64,000 nt of DNA, from positions 145,169 through 209,168 of the forward strand of contig JAQFVV010013085.1 of assembly GCA_028023455.1 (NCBI GenBank). The letters run 5' to 3'. The stretch is from Epiperipatus broadwayi. Taxonomy: Eukaryota; Onychophora; Udeonychophora; Euonychophora; Peripatidae. The translations under genes and the position numbers were made by a program. The notes under the pieces were generated by a model that was not told the origin of the DNA, did not search any database, and saw only the letters and a program-made list of their open reading frames with translations. This document shows, in pieces, positions 1 through 9,765 of this stretch (positions are counted from its first letter, which is position 1; each line of letters opens with the position of its first letter).

Positions 1-119
1 GTTAAAGGTGAGACCGCCCATCCCTCGCACATGTATGTAAATGGATTATTCTCTGGTACATGAGGAGACAGAATGACTAATGTCAACATAGGAAGGATGA
101 CAACCTTGGCACTAACATG

Positions 120-460
120 GGATTTGAATATTCCATCATCAAATTTTCAATGAAATGGATGGCAGAAGAATTGTGGGTTGGAGTAGTTTGAAGCCTGTCC
201 ATTAAAGAATGAAGATTGGCTATCTTAGTATAAAGCTGAGCACTGATTGTATATTTGTGTGGAGATAGTAATATGGACCAACTGATGATTACTGGACTAG
301 CATGAAATATGTATATTGGTGATTATTTATCTTTTCAACATGTGTGTTATCAGTGGGTCAGCAATATGAGATGGCATGGAAAGTTGAGTGTCGTGTGAAA
401 GTCTGAGTTCGAACTCCTGATATATTACATTAAATGTGCAGATGCGTGTAAGCCTGTACA
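120..460 (+). repeat. Interspersed repeat family R1, copy a
   Basis: This copy aligns along its length with 57580-57955 and, in its second half, with 9660-9765, 29159-29384, 55708-55886, 56781-57000 and 57305-57415. Landmarks are the block around 'gaagcctgtccattaaag', the block around 'ttatcttttcaacatgtgtg' and a B-box-like 'gagttcgaactc' near 408-421. The B-box-like motif suggests a Pol III-derived (SINE-like) end, but I see no clean A box and no coding capacity. The left limit is unclear because the first 120 bases match the 57.6 kb copy only weakly. The repeat family is seen directly; its mechanism is inference. Confidence 0.7.
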
Positions 461-470
461 GTGTATTAAA

Positions 471-1273
471 TGAAAACCTTTTGGAAAATTTTATTAAAAT
501 ATTCCACAAACACATAATAATTTAAAATCCTTGATTGATTTATTTCAATATAAAACACTTCACGTTTTTCCCAAGGCGTAATTTTCAATCTTTGCATGAT
601 GTATCGATTCAGAAATGATAGTGCATGTATATTTAAAAATATAAATATTGAAAAAAAGGAATTTATTTCATACACAAAATATAGGTTATCAATAATATTC
701 ATTTAATAGTTAAACAAATAGGGATATGATAAATTACAAAAATCACAAGATATCTGTTTGAGATAATATTAAAATTTATTCAATATGAGATTCCTAGAAT
801 GCTATTAATTCGCTTTTAGTTAAATTAAAATTTGTTATTAATTTATGTAATTGCTATGATTATTATAATAAGCTAATCTAGTTTAGACTGACCAAACATA
901 GTATATAAATTACTGAACAATTTAAAACAAAATTATGCATTTTTTGTCACAAGATAAGAATAAATATTTTATAAACTTACCTAGTTTTGAAGTATCATTC
1001 AGTTATATATATAAAGCTATTCACAGGATAAACAAGTCCAAATACGCTACTAAGATAATATATACATAAGATTTCCGAAATGAATTTTTAAATAACGTCC
1101 ATTTTTGTTATGTCCCGTGAATTTGTTTTCTTGTAGAATAAAATCCTTGAAATATATATACTATATATATGAACATCTCTTTCAAATGTACACACATATT
1201 TCTTTAAGTTGCTTGCTTGCTTTGACATGATTAATTGGATCTATTTTTCATCAATCTTGGAAATATATATATA
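471..1273. other. AT-rich stretch, nothing recognised
   Basis: I see no coding signal, RNA gene or member of the repeat families found elsewhere in the window. Short ATAT runs near 1010 and 1160 are simple sequence only. Confidence 0.5.
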
Positions 1274-1370
1274 TTTTTTTTCATATGGCATAGCATCGGC
1301 CGGAACGCGAACACACACACGTCTGCAACCAACTACTTGCTTGCAAGGCGGGTGTGATGACCTCTCGGCT
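1274..1370 (-). mobile_element. tRNA-derived SINE (family T), 5'-truncated
   Basis: The reverse complement carries the family T features: A-box-like 'gccgagaggtcatc', a tRNA-like anticodon arm with 'cttgcaagcaag', B-box-like 'gtgttcgcgttccggc', the acceptor half 'ccgatgctatgcc', and a poly(A) tail read here as poly(T) at 1274-1281. The opposite acceptor half is missing, so the 5' end is truncated. No clear target-site duplication is visible at this copy. Confidence 0.75.
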
Positions 1371-2055
1371 TTTAGTAGATAATTCCTTTAAATTTTTGTA
1401 TAACTTTCCAAGGAAGATCTTTTCATTAATTCTCTATAATCTAGTACTCTTTTACTATTACTCCAGATAGTTTTTTTGTTAATTGTTTATAATTCTTCCT
1501 GTAGCATATTTATTTTTAGACAATGATATTTCAGATAGTTAGTTCTTTCAGAACTGGCTGAAACTGCGTGAGATGTCACTTACCGATTAGTTAGTTTAAG
1601 AAAAAAGTGGAAGGACAAACAACATGAAATGTGATTATTTGACCACTCATATTAGATCAAACATTAACAATATTACCGAATTCTATGTTTTTAGTTTATA
1701 GAAAAGTTATAATAATACTTACAATTACTTTCGGCTGTTTCTTTAATATCTTCTAATTACTATTTTGGATTTGATGTTTCTCAATATCAATTCTGCTGTT
1801 ATCAACCGTAACTACTAACTTCTTAACAATTTTCTTGACTGGACTTTCCAAAATCATGCACAAAACCTGATCAAACTTGTGAAACATTATTATGTCAAAA
1901 TCCAATTTTAAAAACAATATGTGTAAGATGTTGATTTATTTTTTCTATTCTATCTGATTAATAGCTTGTTTTTTTCCATCATATAATAATTAAAATTTAA
2001 TTAACTATTATAAATGATATACTTAAATGATATAATTATACTCGCATATTCATTA

Positions 2056-2323
2056 TAATATATATTAAGGCTATAACCTTAAGACTATGCATCTAGATGC
2101 GACAGTAGGGACCTCTGCAAATCTTAACACAAGATTAATGCTCTCAAATCAAAATGCTTTAGATTCACCTATATAATTAGTAAGTAGATCAAAGATAAGA
2201 GTGGTCACCTACATTGGTCACTCTTGTCTTTTTAAATTATTAATCTTAATGTTAAGATTTCTAGAGGTCCCTACAGTCGCATTTAAGGGAATAGTTTTAA
2301 GGTTATAACCTTAATATATATTA
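2056..2323. mobile_element. Palindromic MITE with ~80-bp terminal inverted repeats
   Basis: The two ends match as inverted repeats: 'taatatatattaagg' begins the left end and its complement ends the right end. The match continues through 'ataaccttaa', 'atgcgac..tagggacctct' and 'aaatcttaac'. The terminal 14-mer 'aaggttataacctt' is itself a perfect palindrome. The centre also folds back: 'agataagagtgg' near 2192 pairs with 'ccaatg...tcactcttgtctt' near 2215-2232. Nearly the whole 268-bp unit could therefore form one hairpin. It has no coding capacity. A TA target site is possible but cannot be fixed because the ends lie in AT-rich sequence. Confidence 0.8.
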
Positions 2324-2889
2324 CTTAAATGATATAGATAAATTTTATTTAAGAAAAAGAAATACTTTTTATTTATTTATCTTTACTAATATAATATTAT
2401 ATCACACAGACAAATTTATCAAAATATAGGAAATTTTACGTGAAGGTTCTGTATATCATATCTTTAATTTTAAATTTATATTTAATACTTACTAAATTCA
2501 AAAATGTTTGGAACCCCTTGAGACCGAAAACCGCTTTTTTCCACATTAAAAAAAGTTTGCAATTTCGACCGCAATAGCGTGCAAACCGTATACATCACAG
2601 TTACGGTTTTTTTTTCTCTCCGCCATTTTTCTATCCTTTTGTACGTCTAAAAATTTTTTCTGTGCGATGAAAATTAGATTTTTTATAGCAATTTTTGTAA
2701 AGTACGTTATTAAAATTTTATAATTTTTTTTATCTTTCTAGATTTTATCAACGTATAAACAAAATAACCGCACAAATGGCTTCTTTCGCCGCTGGACATA
2801 ATTTTGATTGATTCTGACGAAGACTTTTTTGTTTGAGTTTGATTCTGAGGTTTCGTCATATTTCACCATTAGCCATGAGTATTCAATTC

Positions 2890-2980
2890 CTGATCTATTT
2901 TATTTATTTTTTATACAAAATTATATATTTGCAGTTGATCTATTTCATTTATTTTTTATACAAAATTATATATTTGCACT
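2890..2980. repeat. 48-bp direct duplication
   Basis: The unit 'tgatctatttyatttatt...atatttgca' occurs twice in direct succession with one or two differences. It explains the repeated residues of the small open frame here, which I therefore do not call as a gene. Confidence 0.8.
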
Positions 2981-3025
2981 GAAAGCAATAGGTATGTTTT
3001 AGAGTGGAAGGCATTACCGAAGTAG

Positions 3026-3172
3026 GTTGGTCTGTCACTCGCTGAGTTGAATGCATTTTTTGGTATGATTATTCGTGTTTGTACTATATCATGCATACCA
3101 AAACTAAAATTTATTTGGTCTAAAAATGAATATTTGCATCAAATGGTACTTGCTAACTTGCTAGAGTTATAA
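3026..3172 (+). pseudogene. piggyBac-type transposase fragment
   Basis: One frame reads 'SLAELNAFFGMIIRVC' and then 'LKFIWSKNEYLHQM' before a stop at 3170-3172. This matches the segment of piggyBac transposases in which an 'ELKAFLG-like' helix is followed by a conserved 'YWS' block. A stop (3023-3025) closes the frame upstream, no DDD catalytic residues are visible, and the rest of the enzyme is missing, so it is a relic. The similarity is from family knowledge and unaided reading; a profile search could overturn it. Confidence 0.5.
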
Positions 3173-3305
3173 CCCGAGATCGATTTTTTGGTATTCTAAA
3201 TAATTTACAATGCCTCTCAATGCTGAATCAACAGTCATCATCATCATCTCCCACTGATATATAATAATTGCTTGTAATTCCTTTGGGTTATTTATTTTAT
3301 TTTAT

Positions 3306-3845
3306 TTACTGTTTTTATTCATTTCATTGTAGATAAGTTTTTAATTACTTTGAAACATACTTTGCTATTATGGTCTCCTGTGAAATAATGCATAATTTAG
3401 CTCACCCTCATGATATTTCAAAAATATAGTAATTATTTTTTACACCCATAACTTAGAATTTACTATGTTTTTATTCATTTTATTTTAGAAACAAATTTTT
3501 AATTTATTTCATCACATACTATGTTTTGATTCATTTCATTGTAGATAAGTTTTTAATTACTTTGAAGCATACTTTGCTATTATGGTCTCCTATGAAATAA
3601 TGCATAATTTAGCTCACCCTTTCTCCCATGATATTCCAATAATATAGTAATTATTTTTTACACTCATAACTTAGAATTTACTATGTTTTTATTCATTTCA
3701 TTGTAGATAAGTTTTTAATTACTTTGAAGCATACTTTGCTATTATGGTCTCCTATGAAATAATGTATAATTTAGCTCGCCCTTTCTCCCATGATATTCCA
3801 GTAATATAGTAAGTATTTTTCCCCCCCATAACTTACACTTTACTA
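3306..3845. repeat. Tandem repeat, about 161-bp unit
   Basis: Units beginning 'tgtttttattcatttcattg' start near 3310, 3522 and 3683. Each contains 'gtttttaattactttga', 'tatggtctcct' and 'ataatttagctc'. The second and third are very similar. A partial extra unit (3463-3520) separates the first and second. It has no coding function. Confidence 0.85.
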
Positions 3846-3901
3846 AAGTTATTACTGTTATTTTTTTTTTGATCCACACTAAAACCTTGCATTTGTAATA
3901 G

Positions 3902-4026
3902 ATATCCCGCATAGAGGGCCTAGAATAACAACTGCTTGCAAAAATGGACCATATAGGCTGGTTAGTAAAAAAGCGAAACTGAAATTGTCACCTTTTGCCA
4001 CATTACTCCAACAAACTGTAACACAG
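3902..4026 (+). other. Possible exon (weak)
   Basis: A frame without stops runs from about 3863 to 4130 and encodes the stretch around 'GPYRLVSKKAKLKLSPF'. It is preceded by a T-run at about 3861-3870 and an AG at 3900-3901, and is followed by a consensus-like donor 'cag|gtaggt' at 4024-4032. The exon would be 125 bases. I do not recognise the peptide. It sits inside the decayed piggyBac-type element and may be part of that element or chance. Confidence 0.2.
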
Positions 4027-4407
4027 GTAGGTCATGTTATATATATATATATTTTTCTGCATTTTATGACGAATGTGATGAAGCTGTTTATGAAATTGTA
4101 ATTTTAGGTTATACATTTCAAAATTGAGAGTTTGTGAACCAATATAAAAATAAAAATTTTAAAAATGTGAAAAATATCCTTTTTTTAAATTATTTTTTTG
4201 TGGTAATGACTACTTTATCAGCTTTATTTTACATTCTTTCATATTTTCACTTTATAAAAATGTATATATATATATTTTTATTTCTTGTAATAAATTAGAC
4301 ATTTCATTTAAAATTGTATGTCCTGTAATTTTTTCTGGGAATTCAAAATGGCCATTCAGGCCTCTAAGGGTTAATATAAAAATGAAGGAGATCAAAATAT
4401 CTTATAA

Positions 4408-4548
4408 TGTTTTTTCAGTAGCACCCTATGTGAATAAATATAAAATCTAAACTTCAAACTGCACTTCTTCAGAATCTTGCTGTTTGGAGTTTGTGCAGTT
4501 TGAAGTTTAATCTTTATATTTATACACAGATGCACCACTGAAAAACAT
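4408..4548. repeat. Short inverted-repeat element (hairpin, ~57-bp arms)
   Basis: The left arm 4408-4464 pairs with the right arm 4493-4548. Both carry 'ttaaacttcaaactgcac' (allowing one change) next to the loop and 'tttttcagt' at the outer end. The loop is 28 bases. The unit has the size and shape of a short MITE or a long hairpin precursor. No second copy was found in the window. Confidence 0.8.
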
Positions 4549-5239
4549 ACCATTTAGGAGTATGATTTAAATATTTTGTATTTAAATTTTCAGCTAGCAA
4601 TATGTATTGGGATATTTGTTTTAGTCATTCCAGTTAAAAGGTAACCGATGACTGGTTCTCTCTCCAATTTGTCTGCAGTGCCATTTTTGATTCAATACAT
4701 GCTTCTTTGTAACATAGTTATCTTATTCACTACAAAATTATAAGACACTATAATGACTACATCATAAATAATGGTATGAAATGTGATAGCATGTTTTATA
4801 CCTTAACACTTTCATTATCAAATTCACGTTTGTGCTATGACAGCTCCTAGTGGTTGTTTGACTTATATTTGATTCATTTTATTTTAAAAATTAATCCATT
4901 ATTCTATATTATTTACCCAAAATTTTTATTTTATTACAAATATAAGTTTACAAATGAAAAACATCCTTAAAAGTAAAAAATATAAGTTTAAATGAAAAAC
5001 ATTCTTAAAAGTAATATTTTAAATTTAAAAATATAGAAGAAAAGTCATAAATTAAATCCAATAGCAGAACAATAGCACTTTATTACTTTGTTATGCCAAT
5101 AAAAATGGTTTTAATTATCAGATATATTATTTGAACCCCCCCTTCTAAGTATTCAAAATAATATTGCTAAGACATCATAAAGCAATGAAATGCTTTTTTA
5201 AAATTTAAAATTCAAAAAGCATCAAAATTGTAGTTTTTA

Positions 5240-5368
5240 CTATTAGACTATCCTGTGTAATTTGACACAGTTGGTAAAACATCCAGCTTGGAATTGGGAG
5301 ATCAATAGAATTGATTGGCAGTCACAACTTTTTATGAACTCCCAATCAATAAAACCATTGACATTATT
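5240..5368 (+). mobile_element. tRNA-like SINE (family B)
   Basis: The head 'gacacagttggtaaaac' resembles a tRNA A box, and 'gggagatcaatagaattg' lies where a degenerate B box would be. The tail 'caataaaaccattgacatta' is shared with a second copy ending near 28077. Both copies also share 'gaactcccaa'/'gaattcccaa'. The match between the two copies is clear; the tRNA origin is inference. Confidence 0.5.
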
Positions 5369-5608
5369 TTCTACTATCAGACTAATGGAATGAAAATGTC
5401 AAAAGTAAAAGTGCAATTTATGTATTGCTTTTATTGATTTTGTCAAATTATTTAATTTAGTTAATCTAACAAGTTCATGGAAATCTTTGAAATTGATTGG
5501 ATGCTCACCAATAAGTTTGCATTATATAGCTTTTACATGATAATATGAAAGAGAGTCTGGTACTACCAATCTGAAAAATGTAAAACTTTTGAAGTAAAAT
5601 CTAGTGTT

Positions 5609-5720
5609 GTCAAGCATTGGTGGTCGAGAGGTCAGTGACTACTGCTTGTGGCTGCTTTACAAGCAGTTGTTCCGGGTTAGCGGGTTCGCTTCCCGGCTGA
5701 TGCTATGACACATGAGAAAA
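5609..5720 (+). mobile_element. tRNA-derived SINE (family T) with target duplication
   Basis: The copy runs from 'gtcaagcattgg' through A-box-like 'tggtcgagaggtcag', B-box-like 'gggttcgcttcccgg' and 'ctgatgctatgacacatg' into a short poly(A). The 13-bp direct repeats 'aaaatctagtgtt' at 5596-5608 and 5721-5733 flank it exactly, which is direct evidence of LINE-mediated insertion. An internal expansion around 'ctgcttgtggctgctttac' lengthens the anticodon region relative to other copies. Confidence 0.92.
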
Positions 5721-5733
5721 AAAATCTAGTGTT

Positions 5734-7729
5734 AAAGAAGGGTATTTGCAAAATATGACTTTATACTTCCTTTTTTATAAACTTGTTTTTAATACAGTTT
5801 ATTAAATAATCTTATGAAGTAGACATTGATATGTGATATATTTGTCAGTGGAGGTTTTAATTTAAACAGATTAAAAACGGAGACAAATATTTCATTTTCT
5901 TGATTGCATGATTTACAGTATGCTTATGATTAATATAATTTCAAAATTAAAAAAAGATGATGTATAAATGTTCTTAATGCTTGTCTGCAATCTATAAAGA
6001 TTTAGATTTAATAATCAATATTCAAAAGATTCCAAGCGCTTTGGAATACATTTTTTAACGATAGTTGTTAGTTATCTATTAATCAATATAAATACAAGGC
6101 AAAACTCTCTATACAGTAGTGCTACTCTGTGCCAACCAGAATATAAGAGATAGTGATCAATATAAATACCTTAGTAGTATTTTGAATTAAAAAGGAATTT
6201 GTATGTTGAGGCTCAATAGAGATTCATATGTTCTTCTGTTGCATTTAACAAGATAAAAGATTGGAATTTTATCACATTAATATAGGAATTTGTCAAATTT
6301 ATTATATAGAAGTGAGGCATATGTTCCTATTGATGTAATGTAAAAATACTAAAAAAAGTTTTGATTTAAAGATGCTTTTTAACATTTTAAAAAATATAAT
6401 GACAAGTTTATAAAAATAATCAGTTTGTTTTTAAACCTATTGGTTGTATCTATTATTCTAGAAACATATCTTCATTGGTTAGAGAGTGCAACAAAAACAT
6501 CTAGATAATTAGACGTGTTAAATATATTTAATCTTGAAAGCTTTGTAGGAGAAACAAACCCCACTTAAGTTATAAAGATTATCTTAGACTTTTTAAAGAA
6601 ATACAATAGGGATTATTTTCAGTAGAGGGTATGATTGAAGTCACAGTATAATAATAATATACGATTCATTGCTGGGGTACTCATAAGAAGTTCGGCCACC
6701 AGAAATGACTGGGCTGTAATCCAAGAATCATGACTACAGAATTTGCCATTCTACAACTGCATCTAATAAACAAAACCATAGTAAAGAGTAATCAGTGTGC
6801 TTGAAGTCTTTCAAAAATCAGTTTTCTGCAGAACTCAATAGCATGGAAAGATATCAGATAATCAAATTTCAGAGACTGGTGTGTGATGTATTGAACAGTT
6901 TTATGGTCCACAAAGATTGATTTATGAAAGCATGGCAAACTTCATCTTTAACATTTGTTCTTTTATTTTTTTAATCTTTTTTAATTTTACTTCAAGAGTT
7001 GGAATCGGCCATAGTGTAGTTGCTAATGATTTTTATAGTTAAAGAAATTCGTTTAGTATTTCTTTGAACTTAATAACTTACATTTATCAGTTATTAAATG
7101 AGATTTTTTATATTTGAAATTATAGTTTATTGTATATGACATTATCGAAAAAGTAGGAGAAAAACATGGTTCAATGCTCAGAAATTCATAAGTTCGAACA
7201 CTTGAAGTGCGGAGCAGAACTTCGATTTGAGATTCAGAATCACCATTGTACCACTGCACTAAATCCACAAAGCATTGAAAGATTTAAAATGATGAACCGA
7301 AGTTATACTGAACATATTACTAGAAACGATGATAAAAAAAAGTTATTCATTTAAAAATTAATATCAAATAATATAATTATGATATATCCAGGTGAGATAT
7401 TAAGTAAGGGAATTCTGTGAGTTGTCGTTGTTTAAACAAACTCTTTCTTTCGTTAAGAATTAATATTATCAAATTTATTAAGTTTTATGATATATTTTTT
7501 AGAATATTGTATGTAGAATAAAATGATTGGGTATCTAATTCTGTTTTTATCTGCTAATATAGATATAATTTGATTATTATTAGTAATAAAGTTTTACATT
7601 TTATAAATAACTGTGTTTGGGTTATCCAATGATAATAACAATTATAAGGTATAACCACTTCCGCTAGCACGAAATGGGCCTTTTAAAAAATTGAAATTTA
7701 AAATAATTTATTATTAAAAATGATTGTTT
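5734..7729. other. Mostly unassigned AT-rich sequence
   Basis: It contains one isolated R2-family end (6096-6142). The stretch 6540-6620 has a faint resemblance to the 'YKDYL' part of LINE C-termini, too weak to call. The near-palindrome around 6022-6040 ('ttccaagcgctttggaa') is noted without assignment. The rest shows nothing I can support. Confidence 0.4.
6096..6142 (+). repeat. Solo end of fold-back family R2
   Basis: 'caaggcaaaactctc', 'atacagtagt' and 'gtgccaacca' match, in inverse orientation, the right end of the R2 element at 52732-53255. The rest of the element is absent here. Confidence 0.75.
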
Positions 7730-7820
7730 GGCAAGCGTTGATGGCCTAGCGGTTAGCGTAGCTGCCTTTCAAGCAGCCGGCCCGGGTTCGCTTTGACATA
7801 TAAATTAAAAAAAAAAAAAA
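7730..7820 (+). mobile_element. tRNA-derived SINE (family T)
   Basis: 'gcaagcgttgatggcctagc' (A box), anticodon arm 'gctgcctttcaagcagc' with a 7-base loop, and 'cccgggttcgctttgaca' in which the B box is joined directly to the tail, so the 3' acceptor half is deleted. A long poly(A) follows. Short flanks 'gattgtt' on both sides (near 7722 and 7821) fit a partly decayed target duplication. Confidence 0.85.
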
Positions 7821-7829
7821 GATTGTTAA

Positions 7830-8743
7830 CGAAGTATGATTTTTAATGTCTTTTTAATAAAAAAATTTAAAATAATAATTTGTTTATATAAATTAAATAA
7901 AGATTTAAGAAATAATTTTATGCTGTAGGAAATCATGTGATTTTAAAATCGATTTATTTTAAAAAGATACAAAAAGTGATCGTATGTGAAATGGATAGAT
8001 AAGATAAGGAAACTTGTTGGAGAGGTTGTGTAGATTTATTTGAGAAAACTCGATTAATTTTGAAAGAGATATTAAACTTTCAGTGGCTCTGTAATGATTA
8101 AAAGTGATGATGATGATGAATCAAACAAAAATTTTTTTAATACAAGCATCTATTAATAAAAATATTATAAGGCAAAATTATTTACATTTTTTTTTTCATT
8201 TGTATTATTGAGAGAATATTTTTACTTTTGAGCCGATGTGAGATGGGATATACCCAATCTACATTATTTAGATGGATTGATAAGTTTTTCTGCATATTAT
8301 ATACCGTTTTGTAACTACTGGATTTCAGTTATTTTTCCAGAAGAAGTTTGAATCAGAATATGTATTTTACAATGTGGATATTCAATGATGTGACTTTTAT
8401 GTTATTTTTATTGCGATTTTTGACTAAGATGTTGAGTTGCTTTTTAAGTGTATATGCAGTGACTATTAACAGAATGGGCAACTTGCATAAGCAGAAGGTA
8501 CCTGTGATAGTCCTAAAAAATTTCTATAATGACCTGATAATGATTAGTGTTATAAAAAACTAATTGATAGTATAAAAATATTCTAAAATATTTTAAGACG
8601 CTATATTTATGCCAATTACTTCTCTATTTATTAAGATGTGTATTATAATGTCAATAAAAATACAAGATTGATTTTTACAGATAAGTGTAATTAAAAACCT
8701 GATTTGAATGTTTAAACCATAAATTCTGCAAAATTGAGGCTGA
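7830..8743. other. AT-rich stretch, nothing recognised
   Basis: A 71-codon open frame at 8348-8563 is not recognisable and is of a length expected by chance. No repeat family from elsewhere in the window was seen. Confidence 0.45.
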
Positions 8744-9300
8744 TTGGAAACAAAATATCAATTATTCACTAGCGACCTTGTCAATATCGGCTACAATCAC
8801 AAATACATCCACGCTACTCTCACTAACTTTTATTATAAATTCTCTCACACCAATCTTGCTTCTCCCAATGACAAAAAATGGTCCAGTCTTCCCTATTTTT
8901 CAAAGATCGCGAACATGTTAAAAACACATATGCTTCGATAAATACAATTTTTCTTTCCTATCACCTCTTTCACTTAACTAACTGTTAAACAACTCTAAGT
9001 ACAAAATCCCCCAAAGAGGCTTCTCATCAAATCATTTTAACTGCTCTAACCCCGCCTACTCGATGGCATATTACGGCCAAAACAGCGGCCAACTTGGCTA
9101 CGAGACCGCTCAACATAGTTACATATACAAACGGCGCTAAGTAAAGTATTGACTACTCTTCTCTTCCTAGACCACGAGCTGATCTCTGGCCATTGCTTCG
9201 TTTCCACAGCCGATGTTATCCTTTCAGAGCGCGTATGATAATAAAAAGGAATCCAGCACTCCCCTCTCCAAGAAATGGTGTCTATAGCCCATTCCTTTTC
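8744..9300 (+). pseudogene. Penelope-like element remnant (RT-to-GIY-YIG region)
   Basis: The first part reads 'LVNIGYNHKYIHATLTNFYY' and then 'PNDKKWSSLPYFSKI'. It aligns residue by residue with the better-preserved PLE at 54467-55565 ('LLNVGYNYDSVYYIIKNFTY', then 'SSDKKLWISIPYIS'). After a stop near 8940, other frames carry the C-terminal signature 'LDHELISGHCFVSTADVILS' (about 9170-9233), resembling the 'H...GH..D...V.IL' block near the end of PLE proteins. The GIY-YIG core itself is not readable. Frameshifts and stops show that it is dead. The first half is well supported by the internal comparison; the second half is weaker. Confidence 0.65.
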
Positions 9301-9659
9301 ATTAACACGCACATCTAAGATCTTAGTATTTATTCATTATGATCACCTTAATATTCATATTCGACATTACCTATGGATCACAATTCTTCACTTTCTTTAT
9401 TCTGCTATGATTGTGATATCTGGTTGTATCGAAAGTACTTAGCGCCAATAAATCTTTATTTTTATAGTCGTAACCTGTTTTGTTATTGAATGTTGTAATA
9501 TTTATTTTTTATTAAAGTATGTTTATTAAAAACCTATGATAAGTCAGGGTTAAGCTAATGATGTTTACATTATTGATTGGTATTTTTTTTTTTAATATAA
9601 AATAAACTTTTTTTTGGTATTATTATAAATTTCTTCGTTTACATTCCAAATGTTTTGTT

Positions 9660-9765
9660 CAGAATGAAATACGCATATTGGAGATCATTTATCTTTTTCA
9701 CATGTATGTGGTCATGTGTATCGGAGCTTGAAAGTCTGAGTTCAAGTCGCTTCTAATTACATATA
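9660..9765 (+). repeat. Interspersed repeat family R1, copy b (fragment)
   Basis: It shares 'atacgcatattggagatcat', 'cacatgtatgtg' and 'gaaagtctgagttcaag' with the other R1 copies. Only the terminal ~100 bases are present. Confidence 0.7.

Larger units (their letters stand above)
2514..4370 (+). mobile_element. Decayed piggyBac-type element
   Basis: The right end reads 'ggcctctaaggg' followed directly by TTAA (4371-4374), the target site of piggyBac elements. The left end 'ccccttgagaccgaaaaccg' resembles the inverted right end 'cccttagaggcctgaatggc', though the left TTAA is no longer intact. Inside lies a transposase-like fragment (3026-3172) and a later-expanded tandem repeat (3306-3845). 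No complete transposase frame survives. Element limits are inference from the imperfect inverted ends; the fragment is what makes the family call plausible. Confidence 0.5.

Noticed and set aside
6530-6620. LINE C-terminal fragment ('HLSYKDYLRLFKE')
   Set aside because: Only one short block resembles the 'YKD.LK' region; nothing collinear around it supports the call.
9046-9312. 88-codon minus-strand frame, relatively GC-rich
   Set aside because: The opposite strand carries the PLE C-terminal blocks, so this frame is a shadow of the element.
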